DNA from: Petrolisthes cinctipes
Taxonomy: Eukaryota > Arthropoda > Malacostraca > Decapoda > Porcellanidae
Length of the DNA: 64,000 bases
Direction: 5' to 3'
Assembly: GCA_033782935.1 (NCBI GenBank)
Contig: JAWQEG010001436.1
Span: 20,001-84,000, forward strand
The translations under genes and the position numbers were made by a program. Of this stretch, positions 1 through 10,800 are shown in pieces. The notes below the pieces were generated by a model. The model did no database searches and was not told where the DNA came from. It worked only from the letters and a program-made list of their open reading frames with translations. Each line of letters starts with the position of its first letter. Within the stretch, counting starts at the first letter, position 1.

Positions 1-155
1 GTCTGTGACTATGTATGCAACTTTACAGTATTTGAGGCGTGACGGTCATGTATGTAGGTACACTCATGGTGATGGAGCACTTTTATGTATGTCCTGTGTT
101 ATGTATGATGATGGTAAAAGTGTGTGTGTGTCTTCGTATGTGTGTTGGGGTATAG

Positions 156-819
<664 letters not shown>

Positions 820-1129
820 TGTTCGAACAGAAAAAATCCGCTAGAACTTCTGTTAGAGCAGTACATTTGGCGCGTGATTTTAGCAGCTCAAACGGAAAAA
901 TTCCGTTCGAGCTTCTCTTTATGGTTTTAACCGATATATAGAATATTTGACATTATAACATAATTTTTACGTCAAGTTACATCATGTTATGTCATACAAA
1001 CCTATGCTGGTGATGCTGATTCAGAATATATAGTTTTGGGAGTGAAATCGGTATTTTTTAGTGACTTTATAGCAGATGACATAATTATTACGTCGAGTTA
1101 CGTCATGTTACGTCATACCAAGCCCTAAT
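820..1129 (+). repeat. Dispersed repeat with clustered TTACGTCA (CRE-like) boxes, copy 1
   Basis: A unit running from the GTTCGAGCTTCT region through GGTTTTAACCGA, a TTTTTACGTCAAG cluster, GCTGATTCAGAATATATA and a second ACGTCA cluster. The same order recurs at 4345-4640. Each cluster is three TTACGTCA-like boxes in a row, repeating every 10 bp. This copy stops where the LINE sequence begins, so the LINE probably inserted into it. Confidence 0.7.
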
Positions 1130-3267
1130 AAAGACGTCATTTTGGATCAACTGGTTGACTTTGGGATAAAGGGTAATATATTACGGTGGATTCGGGGTTA
1201 CCTGAGTAACAGGACCTCCCGTGTGTTTTTCAGTGGTGCGCTCAGTCCTTTGCGCAGTTTTCATCTTGGTACGCCCAAGGGGGTGTTCTCAGCCCATTGT
1301 TATTTAATATTCTGATGCATCGGCTGCTCACTTCTCTCCCTGATATTCCTGGAGCTACAATTACGTGCCATGCTGGTGATATCTGTGTTCATTCTACCTC
1401 ACCAAGGGATCTCCAGCGGTTTCTTGACTCCTTCTCTGTGGTCTCCTGTCACTGTGGCATTATTGTCTCACCAGAGAAAAGCAGAATGTTCACCTGCCAC
1501 CTTCTTCAAGCTCGGCCACTGTTCACCATTAGAGTGACTGTCATTCCCATGTGTTCCCAGTACCGCTACCTGGGCTCGTCAGTCAATATTTGGCCGATTG
1601 TCCCTGCCAGACCTCAAGACCATCCCATTGTCCAGGACTTATTGGGTCGTCTCCAGCGCCGACTTACACCATTTCAATGGCTCACTAACAACTCGGGCAT
1701 CTCCATCCCAGTAGCCAGAACCATCTATATTGCTTTTATCCGTTCAGTTGTTGATTACCTCTCCCCTGCTCTGATTCAACTTCCCAGGGCTACTCTGGAA
1801 ACTTTAGAAAAATTTCAGAATAGAGCAATGAGAATAATTCTCGGTTGTCCAATGTCGACCAGGATAGTGAACATGCAGCGTGAATTGCCTCTTCCCCCAT
1901 TAGTGGAGAGAATTTATTCGAGTGTTACTTGCTTCACTGTCAAGTGCCTCCATTTCCCACATCTTTCACCCCATTACTCTCAGTTAGTCAGGACTTCTCT
2001 TAGACCAAACTCCCCTGTCCCTCCCATACTGCCTGCTGGACGTACTCTTATAAGGTCTGTTTCCCCTATGCTCCGTAGTCTTAATATAGATATAATGGTG
2101 GCAGACGTCCCCCCAGGGCCCCCTCCGTGGATGCTACCAACACCTGATGTGAGCTACACACCTACTTCCAAGTCGGAACTACCTTCTCTACAGCGGCAGT
2201 TGGCTCTGGAACACATAGAAACAGTGACGTCCTCCATCACAGATCCATACTGCCTCTACACTGATGGCTCATTACAAGTGGATGGTACAGCAGGTTGTGC
2301 CGTTTTCTCACCTGACATGGTGTCACCTCCAGGGGGCTGGGTTGGCCGTCGTCTCTGTGACCACTCCAGCTCAACATTGTGTGAACTGTATGCCATTCTG
2401 GATGCTGTTAGTCTTGTTTGTCAACGTTGAGTTAATGCTGCCATTTTTTTACTCCAAACCTGCCCTTCATTCCCTCTCTAGTGTTCAGCCCACACACTCT
2501 ACTGTTATTCAGCAAATTTTACCGTTTTTGGCCTTATTGCGTCATCGTAACTTGACTGTCAAATTTTTATGGGTGCCATCCCATGTAGGTTTACGTCACA
2601 ATGGTACAGTTGACAGACTCGCAAAGGAAGCCTGCCATCTGCCTCCTCGTGGTGTTGGACGTCCTCTCTCCCCGACATGTTACCTTTCTAGAGTTCGCTC
2701 CGCCACTCTCCTCCCTTTACGGCGACGCAGTGATGCAGAGAGGCCCTTCAGCATCTCCATCACCCATTATGAGACTGTCTGCCATCACAAATATTCCTAC
2801 CGTCGTCGAGGCCTCATGGTTCGGAGGCACAATGTAGTCTCTGCTCGTTTGAGGCTTGGCTACAGGCCACCGTGGCAGGTTGCTGGGATGCAGGGTGAGC
2901 CACCCTTCACTGAGTGTCGCTTGTGTCGAGCGTCTCGTGCTAACACTATAGAGCACTATTGCCTGGCCTGCCCCACTGTCCGACACTTGCTGCCCCACTT
3001 AATGTGGTTTGTCGACACCTGCTGAACCATCAGGTTTTAGAGGAACTTCTGGTACGCCACCCTCGTTTTGGTGGATTTAAGTAGGTCATAATGTAAATAT
3101 TTGTCTGTATGCTTGTGCTTCATTCTGTTATGATTTCGTGATGTGTGTGTGTGTGTGTGTGTGTGGTTGTAGTAATTGGATTTTCATGGGTCCCGCCTAC
3201 CCGTATGTATTGTTGCCTGCCTGTTGATAGACGCTACGGCGCATTTAATAAAAAAAAAAAAAAAAAA
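1130..3267 (+). mobile_element. 5'-truncated non-LTR retrotransposon (RT-RNase H, I/jockey-like), degenerate
   Basis: A LINE fragment starting inside the reverse transcriptase. The first peptide (DQLVDFGIKGNILRWIRGYL) is the RT block before the GxPQG motif, which here reads GTPKG. A frameshift near 1280 joins it to PLLFNIL. The catalytic YADD box reads HAGD, so the RT is dead. An RNase H domain follows (YTDGS near 2258, CELYAI near 2390); after a frameshift near 2425 it continues as SKPALHSL and WVPSHVG. The Asp usually before SKPAL is Tyr. A Cys/His C-terminal box (CRLCRASRANTIEHYCLAC) is typical of I-like elements. After one more frameshift near 3001 the frame closes at about 3084. A (GT)n run lies in the 3' UTR and a poly(A) at 3249-3267 ends the copy. 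No target-site duplication was seen. Clade is inferred from domain order only. Confidence 0.85.
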
Positions 3268-3297
3268 TCTGCGATCTCAGGCCGCTTGCCATACGTA

Positions 3298-3486
3298 CAG
3301 CTATGACTGATAGTGCTGGACCAGGGTCCAAGATGTGTTGGAGAGCAACTGAATAATTTCGAACAAGTGAATTTTACAAATCATTCTCAACATTGAGAGA
3401 GGTTTAGAAGACTCACTTTTTCGAACTCTGTTCAGTTGCTCTCCAACACTCCTTGGACCCTGGTCCAGCACTATCAGCCATGGCTG
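3298..3486. mobile_element. Palindromic TA-target MITE, family M1
   Basis: 189 bp element bounded by TA on both sides. Its ends are near-complete inverted repeats: left CAGCTATGACTGATAGTGC, right GCACTATCAGCCATGGCTG. The palindrome continues inward through GGACCAGGGTCC and GAACAAGTGAA. Ends and TA target fit a non-autonomous Tc1/mariner element. They resemble the ends of the 31053-34394 transposon. Confidence 0.85.
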
Positions 3487-3488
3487 TA

Positions 3489-3651
3489 CAGTCGGCGGCA
3501 AAAGTCCTGTCACCTCACTTGCTTCACCTAGTCACGCGATATTCATAGACTCGAGATTATTAAGTGTATAAAACGTGCGTATTTATCGAGTCCATGAACA
3601 CTGTATGTCTCGGTGAAGCTGGTAAGGCGACAGGACTTCTGCCGCCGACTG
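3489..3651. mobile_element. Palindromic TA-target MITE, family M2, copy a
   Basis: 163 bp element with inverted ends CAGTCGGCGGCA / TGCCGCCGACTG (right end GCCGCCGACTG). It shares the TA at 3487-3488 with the M1 element to its left. Internal landmarks are TCATAGACTCGAGATTATTA and GAGTCCATGAAC. No coding capacity. Confidence 0.88.
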
Positions 3652-3667
3652 TACCATACGTACTGTA

Positions 3668-3830
3668 CAGTCGGCGGCAGAAATCCTGTCGCCTCACCTG
3701 CTTCACCGAGACATGCAGTGTTCATGGACTTAAGAAATACGCACGTTTTCTACACCTAATAATCTCGAGTCTATGAACATCGCTTGCCTCGGTGAAACAA
3801 GTGAGGCGACAGGACTTTTGCCGCCGACTA
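3668..3830. mobile_element. Palindromic TA-target MITE, family M2, copy b
   Basis: 163 bp, same length and ends as copy a; the last base before the right TA is A instead of G. It is separated from copy a by a short spacer and shares its right TA (3831-3832) with the next element. Confidence 0.87.
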
Positions 3831-3832
3831 TA

Positions 3833-4108
3833 CAGTTGCCCGAGAAGAGACTGCAACCAAATTTGATGGTGTGTGGCAATATCTGGCAGGTGCTCCAAAG
3901 TAAACACTCGTATTTCATCAATGGATCTCTCAGAACCTATAACCGTTGTAAGGATGAATGTAATTAGCTGAAGCCAATAACATCCATCCATACAAAGATT
4001 GTAAGTTCTGAGTGATCCATTGATAAAATACGAGTGTTTACTTTGGAGCAGCTGCCAGATATTGCCACACACCAGCAAATTTGGTTGCAGTCTTTTCTTG
4101 GGCAACTG
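3833..4108. mobile_element. Palindromic TA-target MITE, family M3
   Basis: 276 bp element with ends CAGTTGCCCGAGAAGAG and the complementary CTTTTCTTGGGCAACTG. Arms run inward through CAATATCTGGCAG and AAACACTCGTATTT to a loop near 3960. Bounded by TA on both sides and abutting M2 copy b with a single shared TA. No coding capacity. Confidence 0.87.
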
Positions 4109-4128
4109 TACATAAAGACGATATAGTA

Positions 4129-4291
4129 CAGTCGGAGGCAAAAGTCCTGTCGCCTCACTTGCTTCACCGAGGCACGCCATGCTTATAGACTCGAAATTAT
4201 TAGGTGTAGAAAACGTGCGTATTTCTCGAGTCCATGAACACTGCATGTCTCGGTGAAGCAGGTGAGGCGACAGGACATCTGCCGCCGACTG
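4129..4291. mobile_element. Palindromic TA-target MITE, family M2, copy c
   Basis: 163 bp third member of M2 in this cluster, left end CAGTCGGAGGCA, right end GCCGCCGACTG, flanked by TA. It lies 20 bp after M3 and ends the chain of palindromic elements. Confidence 0.87.
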
Positions 4292-4344
4292 TACATACGT
4301 TTTTTCAGCTTGAAGGCCCGAGACAGGTTGAATTTCTAAAAAGC

Positions 4345-4640
4345 CTGTTTGCCTTTTTCAGCTCGAATGGAAATTTCAGTTTGAGCTCTTCTTTATGGTT
4401 TTAACCGACAAATAGAATATTTCACATTTTAACGTAATTTTTACGTCAAGTTACGTCGTGTTACGTCATAAAAACCTTTGCCGGTGGTGCTGATTCAGAA
4501 TATATAATTTTGGGAGTGTAACCGTTTCTTTTTAGCGGATTTATATAGTAGTTGTAATTTTTACGTCAAGTTACGTCATGTAACGTCATAGCAAAACCTT
4601 CGCCTGGTGATGGTGTTTTAGAATATATATGAGTTTTGGA
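4345..4640 (+). repeat. Dispersed repeat with clustered TTACGTCA boxes, copy 2
   Basis: Same order of blocks as 820-1129: GGTTTTAACCGA, a TTACGTCA cluster, GCTGATTCAGAATATATA, then a second cluster. The two copies are direct repeats bracketing the LINE and MITE chain. Confidence 0.7.
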
Positions 4641-4697
4641 TGTAGGTGTAACCGTTTTCGAGTTATAAGCGGATAGACAGAGACAGTTTGCCATTTA

Positions 4698-4700
4698 TAG

Positions 4701-4759
<59 letters not shown>
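4698..4759. repeat. (TA)n-(GA)n compound microsatellite
   Basis: A short TA run followed directly by GA dinucleotides; GGGA/GGAA-rich sequence follows. Confidence 0.95.
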
Positions 4760-4762
<3 letters not shown>

Positions 4763-4859
4763 ATGGCAGGAAGTAAGTAAGTGAGGGAGGGAGGGAGGAA
4801 GGAAGGCTATAGTCAGTGATGTGAGACAGTCAGTCCTGTCGGTATATATAAACACAGTG

Positions 4860-5339
4860 ATATCAGCCTTACCTTCACTCACCCACCCACGGTCTAACCG
4901 ATTTGCTTGTTACCCACGTCTACTGATTCCCTGACGTAAAAACTTGTTCACTCCGCCCTAATCGTAATAACCGCACTGCATATTATAATCTACTACTAAT
5001 CTACTCTTATACAATTGGTAAGTTTAATTTTGTTTCGACATTGACATTCACACACACACACTCCACCCACACTGCAGAATCAATTGGTACGTTTCATACT
5101 CATACTGCATAAATTTCACAACCACGCTGTATACTTGATTGGTAAGCTTCACAATCACATAGCATTATTTATTGGTAAACTTCAAAATCACACTCATTCC
5201 CTGACATACACATTTTCATAAACACAAACTCCACCCCCGAGAAGACCACACTCCATAATATTATCTTTTCTTATACGATGGGTTAAAATTAATTTTCACT
5301 TCACTATCACAACACAAACTAAATGACGCTGTTTTTCTT
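4860..5339. other. Non-coding stretch with diverged short repeats
   Basis: No coding frame. An 'ATTGGTAAG...TTCACAATCACA' pattern recurs three to four times between about 5015 and 5190, looking like an old, diverged tandem repeat. Confidence 0.4.
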
Positions 5340-5351
5340 ATGAATATCAAA

Positions 5352-5487
<136 letters not shown>

Positions 5488-5759
5488 TACAAATGGTGTT
5501 GTGTTTTTCTGAATTTCAAAACTGTCGATCTATGTGTGTGTGTTCTGTACAAATATGAACAGTAAAGTAGTTGAAATGAATGTGGGAGGTAATGGTAGAT
5601 AGTGGCTCTTTTTGTGATACCAGTGAATAATATTTCCTATTCAACTGTAGCCTACTTATCTAATTTTCTCACTGTTTATTGAATTTTATTGATATCATCT
5701 GGGCCGGAAGTTATAAAATATCTTAGAGTTGGGACTTGTTAATTTGTATATATGTTTGC

Positions 5760-6012
5760 AATACTGACCCTACCATAATCATATAGTGTTTCATGCTCAT
5801 TTCGAAATTGTGAATGGTTTTAATAATCTAATAGAATGAACATAAAATTAATATAATTCCGAAGTAAAAACGGTTTTGATAGTCTAGTAGTATGAGCTTA
5901 AATTATTATGATTTGGAAGCAGTGCCATGTCTCAAACAGTCCTTGTCATGAATGAATGGGACCAACAAAATTTTAACTTAGGAATGAACATTACTTCTAT
6001 GAATACGGGCCC
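5760..6012 (+). repeat. Dispersed repeat shared with 37750-37925 (inverted)
   Basis: Blocks such as TTTCATGCTCATTTCGAA and AAAATTTTAACTTAGGA recur in reverse orientation at 37750-37925. Unclassified interspersed repeat; no coding frame. Confidence 0.55.
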
Positions 6013-6028
6013 TGCATGGGGTAGCAAT

Positions 6029-6106
6029 CTTTCCTGTATAATTTAACATCCCTCTCTCCTGTAGAATTTAACATTCCTCCGTCCTGTATAATTTAACATC
6101 CCTCTT
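6029..6106 (+). promoter_or_regulatory. Triplicated 'CCTGTAtaATTTAACATcCCTC' block upstream of gene A
   Basis: Three copies of a roughly 30 bp unit (CTGTATAATTTAACATCCCT, then one with GTAGAATTTAACATTCC, then the first form again) lie directly before the first coding exon. A pyrimidine-rich CTTCTTACTTACCAG ends at about 6126, 14 bp before the ATG. It could be a splice acceptor for an exon whose upstream part is 5' UTR. A regulatory role is inference from position. Confidence 0.35.
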
Positions 6107-6139
6107 CATACCTTCTTACTTACCAGACATAACGAAAAT

Positions 6140-6536
6140 ATGAAGTCGTGGGTGATAGTCGCTTTGGTGGCCAATGTTGCAATGCTACTGATGATGTCAA
6201 CAACGGCAGTGGAAGCTAACAAACCCCAGCAGTTTTTCAACTTGGGCGATGGTGAAGGGGAGGACGGCAGCAGCTCGGGCCTCTTCAGGATAATCAGGAG
6301 GATTTTGAGTCGACGACAGGGTGGTGGTGGAAATGGAGATGGAGATGGTGAGAGAGGAGGATTCTTCAACGGCATCCTACAGCTACTGAATAATCTCTTC
6401 AATGACGGCGACGATGGTGACGTTGAGACTACTACGGGAGGAGCGTCAGAGAGATTGAGGATGATGACACGAGGCAGGAATAGAATACACGGCTTCCTTC
6501 ACACCTTCTTCGGCACCGTCGCTAATTATGGCTTTG
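6140..6536 (+). CDS. Gene A exon 1: secreted cysteine-rich protein (N-terminal part)
   Basis: First coding exon of an unrecognised gene; joined to 6891-6977, 11677-11753 and 12506-12550 it gives 201 residues. The ATG opens a signal peptide of about 26 residues (lysine at 2, then VIVALVANVAMLLMM, ending TTAVEA). Residues 27-46 are acidic and glycine/serine-rich. Residues 47-60 (GLFRIIRRILSRRQ) form a strongly cationic amphipathic stretch with dibasic sites. A Gly/Asp spacer follows, then a second hydrophobic stretch (GGFFNGILQLLNNLFN) and an acidic run. The exon ends in phase 1 before GTACGT. All eight cysteines lie in later exons. Cationic segments set between acidic spacers are seen in precursors of host-defence peptides, but no homologue is recognised, so the role stays unknown. 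An alternative is an ordinary secreted structural protein. Confidence 0.68.
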
Positions 6537-6714
6537 GTACGTTCACAGTAATATATATATATATATTATTAATCGTTCACAGTATGAGATAACAATGACA
6601 CAGGCCACTTAAGCAAACGAGTACATATATATATATATTTTACTATTATTATTATTATTATTACAAATTATAAACACATCATTCCTTACAGCTAAGTTTC
6701 AAAAAGTTTTGGTG

Positions 6715-6862
6715 AAACTTGCCTTGGATTTCATTGTATTTACCGTTGAATTAGAGATCTACTGAATCCTCCAAACTATGTTGCGAAATAAATATACCTT
6801 ATTGGTAACATGGGGGATTAATTTGTTTCCTGGCATAGTTTGGAGGAATCAGTAACCCTCTA
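6715..6862. mobile_element. Degenerate M5 palindromic MITE in intron 1 of gene A
   Basis: Carries the M5 landmarks GAATCCTCCAAACTATG and, inverted, CATAGTTTGGAGGAATC. The outer ends are eroded. Lies inside the 354 bp first intron of gene A. Confidence 0.6.
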
Positions 6863-6890
6863 ATGTAATATAAAACGATTCTACTTACAG

Positions 6891-6977
6891 CGTTTACCTG
6901 CGGTGGGTCACCTGAATGTGTACAATGTGTGATGGACGTGCCAGGAGCTAATATTACAAGTACACAGGAATTCAAAG
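6891..6977 (+). CDS. Gene A exon 2: first three cysteines
   Basis: 87 nt exon after a ...CTACTTACAG acceptor and before a GTGGGT donor, phase 1 in and out. It encodes residues 133-161, with cysteines at 136, 142 and 145 ([10 protein letters not shown]) and an Asn-Ile-Thr N-glycosylation sequon at 153-155. The frame stays open only when joined in phase to exon 1. Confidence 0.66.
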
Positions 6978-7010
6978 GTGGGTACACATACACACACAGA
7001 CGCACATACA

Positions 7011-7015
<5 letters not shown>

Positions 7016-7098
<83 letters not shown>
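7016..7098. repeat. (TA)n microsatellite
   Basis: About 80 bp of TA just inside intron 2 of gene A. Confidence 0.96.
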
Positions 7099-7099
<1 letters not shown>

Positions 7100-7112
7100 T
7101 GTACAGACTGTA

Positions 7113-7383
7113 CAGTCGGTGGCAGAAGTCTTGTCGCCTCATCTGCTTCACCGAGACACGCGATGTTCATAGACTGAACCTCTCTCAACCTCTCTCAACG
7201 TTGAGAATGGTTTGGAATATTCACTTGTTCGAACTCTGTTCAGTTGCTCTCCAACACTCCTTGGCAGGCAGTGTTCATGGATTCAAGAAATACGCAAATT
7301 TTCTACACCCAATAATCTCGAGTCTATGAACTTCGCGTGTCTCGGTGAAGCAAGTGAGGCGACAGGACTTTTGCCGCCGACTG
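7113..7383. mobile_element. Composite M2 MITE with M1-derived centre
   Basis: Outer ends are M2 (CAGTCGGTGGCAG... / ...TGCCGCCGACTG) and TA-flanked. The centre (about 7175-7265) is the inner right half of M1, including CAACGTTGAGAATGG and GTTGCTCTCCAACACTCC, without the M1 tip. The M2 arm resumes at CAGTGTTCATGGATTC. A recombinant of two palindromic families. Confidence 0.78.
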
Positions 7384-7385
7384 TA

Positions 7386-7586
7386 CACTCGCAATCCACA
7401 TTCCCTAGCCCACCTGAGTCGAAGCCCAAGGTCTGGAGCAGGCGGTTCCTAGATGGCAGCCCACATCAAGCATCCATTGGTTCGAAATGTATGTGGCCTC
7501 ATGATGGATTGGGTGGGCTGTCGTCCAGACAGCTTCAGATCTTGGGCTCCGACTTAGGTGGGCTAGGGATTGTTGATATGCGAGTG
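7386..7586. mobile_element. Palindromic TA-target MITE, family M4, short copy
   Basis: 201 bp, ends CACTCGCAATCC and, inverted, ...TATGCGAGTG. Arms include CTAGCCCACCTGAGTC / ACTTAGGTGGGCTAG. The element shares single TA dinucleotides with both neighbours. Confidence 0.82.
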
Positions 7587-7588
7587 TA

Positions 7589-7760
7589 CAGTCGGCGGCA
7601 AAAGTCCTGGCGCCTCACTTGCTTCACCGAGACACGCGATGTTCATAGATTGAACCTCTCTCAACGTTGAGAATGGCTTGGAAAATTCACTTGTTCGAAC
7701 TCTGTTCAGTTGCTCTCCAACACTCCTTGGACCCTGGTCCAGCACTATCAGCCATGGCTG
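7589..7760. mobile_element. Chimeric MITE: M2 left end, M1 right end
   Basis: TA-flanked, but the two ends are not complementary. The left is CAGTCGGCGGCAAAAGTCC (M2) and the right is GCACTATCAGCCATGGCTG (M1). The switch is at about 7655, at CATAGATTGAACCTCTC. The composite at 7113-7383 has a similar join. Confidence 0.8.
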
Positions 7761-7865
7761 TACATACTGTACAGTACATATTATTATTATTATTTTGGTT
7801 GTTATTATTTCTATTATAATTCTTGTCATTATTGTTGTTATTATTACTGTTTCTGTTTTTGTTGT

Positions 7866-10800
7866 TGAAGTTCCTTAAGCTGTCCTTAAGCCCCTGAAGA
7901 AGGCCATGGCTTGAACCGGGCTTTCCCACAGTGCTCTCAGAGAGTGTATGCTGCTTTTTGATGAGTGTGGTTGTGTGCATTGCAGTTTTTCATAATGTGA
8001 TTAATAGAGTGGGAAGCTACGTTACATCCTGGACTGGCAACAACAATGGCTCCATCCAGATTCATGTGATTTGTCAGAAGGGCCTGGGGATAGTCACATC
8101 GTAGCCTGGCCAGGTTGATTCTGTCCTCACGGGGAAGAGAGGATTCAGACGGGTAGATTACATGAGGTCGTGCAAGCAGACGTGTGTTGTTTTTTAATGT
8201 TTGGATGGATAGGTGAGTGATAGGAGTATGGATATGTTTCTGGAGACTGGTTTGGGGTGGACAGGGTGTAATAGATGATAGTATTTGTGTATGGTATCGT
8301 GTACTGGGTGTTGTTTTGATGTTCCTTGGCATGTGTGGGTGTTGTGCCATATAGTGTAGTGGATGGTGTGGGTTTGTGGAGGCTGCAGCAAGTGTTTCTG
8401 TGCCTCTTATGTGAAGGTGGTTCTTGATCTTAAGGACTTTGGTTTCATGGTGAAGGTGGTCTGTAGGTGTGGTAGCTGTGCAGTCTATGACTGTCTTTAG
8501 GGTTCTGTTCTGTATGGTCTGAAGGGTGTTGAAATGAGTCTCAGTGAGGTTTGAGGCTCAGGCAGTGCTTGCATAATCCATCACTGATCGGATATATTGC
8601 TTGTACACTGTGGTTGTGGTTTCTATGTGGTGTCCAAATCTTGTGCTGGCAAGGGATCTGCGGCCTTTGTTTTTTTATGTTTGTGATGTGTTGTTGAATG
8701 ACATAGATGTGATGTATGTTTTGCCAAGTATTTTGTGTGTGTTGTATATGTGTGATGTTTATCGTGAGGTGTGGTAAGAAGCGGTGTTCAGCGTTCCAGT
8801 TGGTGAGAAGGGTGATAGTTGACATGGTGGGTTCTATTTTATGTCTGTTTTTGGTGAACCAGACATTAAGTGTGTTGAGTTAGGGTGGAGGATGTGAGTG
8901 GCTGTGTCTGCATTTCTGTGTGTACATGTGAGTGTTATGTCATCTGAGTAGGAAGCTACGTGTATTTGTAGTGCCTGGGGTGTTGGTAGGTCATGCTTGT
9001 ATGAATTGAAAACAGTGGGTGACAGTACGGATCTTTGGGGGACACCGTTGGTGAAATTTCTTATGTTTGATGACTGACCAGCAAATGTAACATGGGCTAC
9101 TCTTCCTCCCAAGAAGTTGGCCAGTCATCTTTTTGTGTTGTTATGCATGTTTGTGTCTTATATTTTGTTTGTGAGGTTGTGGCGGGGGATGGCATCGAAT
9201 GGTTTGATAATGTCCAATGTGACGATGAGTGTTCTGTGAGGGGGTCTATCTGAGTTGATGCCATCGTAGATTTTTTGTGTGAGCTCTGTGAGAAGAGTGT
9301 TTGTTGAGTGTAGTGAGGATGTTGTGAGGATGCAAGGGGAATGTGTGGTGTGATTAGACTAATGATGAGGCGCTCAGTAACTTTTGAAGGGGTACAAAGG
9401 AAGGTGATGGGGCGTGAGATGAGGTAGTGTGGGATCTTTATTGGTTTGGGAATAGTGATGATATTTCGATGCTTTCAGATGTGTTGTGTGCTGTGTGAGT
9501 GGCTGTAGTTTTCTATGTTAGCAAGTGTTTGAATGCCCTGTGGTTCAAGGTGTCTACGTTGTATGTTACAGATGTTGTCAGGGCCACAGGCAGATGAGTG
9601 CTTGAGGTTGTAGATGTTGTGATTTGTCTGTCAGTTTGTGAATGATGAATAGTCCGAGTCAGTGGGGAAGTCTGATAACTCATCGGTCTTTAGCGTGAGA
9701 GTGAAGGTGGCTAACATGAAAGAAATGCTGGATGAGTGTGTTTGCTTGTTGTTTATTCGAAAGCATAATGTCTGATGTTATGATGGCTGCATGTGATTGT
9801 GTAGTGTTGCTGTTGTACAGTGTGATGCTGTTTAGAGTTTTGGAAAGTTTGCTGGTGTTTGTTTTGTGATCAAGTGTGTTGACATACCTTTGCCAATTTA
9901 GTGTTTCTGTTCTTTAATTTTGTTGTTTATTTATGTATTTAGTGCTTGTATTTGGTGTACAATGTGTTGTGCGAGAGGAGTTGGGGATGTGTGTTTAAGT
10001 GTGCCTCGTTGTCTGATAAGGCATTGAATTTATAGTGTAAAGATGGGGTGTGTTTTCTTCTGTTGCCTCTGGAGATGTGTTGTTTGTCTGCGTTTTACAT
10101 AACCGTATTGAATTTTTGTACAACAGCGATGATCATTGTAATGTGTATACTGTTTAGTGTTTCAAAGTGTTGTTCTGTTTCGATAGTGAAGGCTTCCCAG
10201 TTGGTTCGTTAACTAGTTATTATATGTGTGTCTGTGGCCAATTGGGGTGACTCTTGTTTTTGTGGCTATTATGATTGGGAGGTAGTCAGACCCAAAGGTT
10301 ATGACCACCCTTCATGATGTTCTGGGGGCGAGGTTAGGTGACCAGAAGGTGAAGTCGGGTGATGATGGTTTCAAGAGGATTTTGTGAGGGATGTGGATGT
10401 ATTGGTAAGTGTTTCAAGCCCTATGTCTGTGTCTGGGTTGTTGACATACCAGGCCTACGTCTTGGCGTTGAAGTCACCACCAAAGATAAGGTCAGGTTGG
10501 TTGATGATTGGTTGGAGGTGGGGGAAAAAGTTACGGGGAACTGTTGGGCAGGTTTGAGGGGGGATGTATAAATTAACTAACTATTTTAATACTTGTTGTT
10601 TTTCTTCTGCGCACTTTAATGGCATAATTTCTGTGGTGGTGTTATGGTAAGGGAGAACTGAATTGAGGTGCGCACTGGCCTCGCTATGTAATTAAGGGAT
10701 TTGTGGACAAGGGTGATGAGTCCACCACTATTGCCGTTGGTCCGGTCTAATGGTGGTGAAATTGGGAAATGTTGTGTGTGTTGCGTAGTTTTGCTTCTTG

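Noticed and set aside
3722..4246. 174-residue minus frame with repeated GEA(S/D)EATG(L/F)LPPT
   Set aside because: It spans several palindromic MITEs and their TA junctions, so it is a repeat reading and not a gene.
6106..6402. Minus-strand Pro/Ser frame overlapping gene A exon 1
   Set aside because: Shadow of the Gly/Asp-rich coding strand.
10359..10571. Plus-strand 70-residue frame
   Set aside because: Antisense of the LINE endonuclease region on the minus strand.
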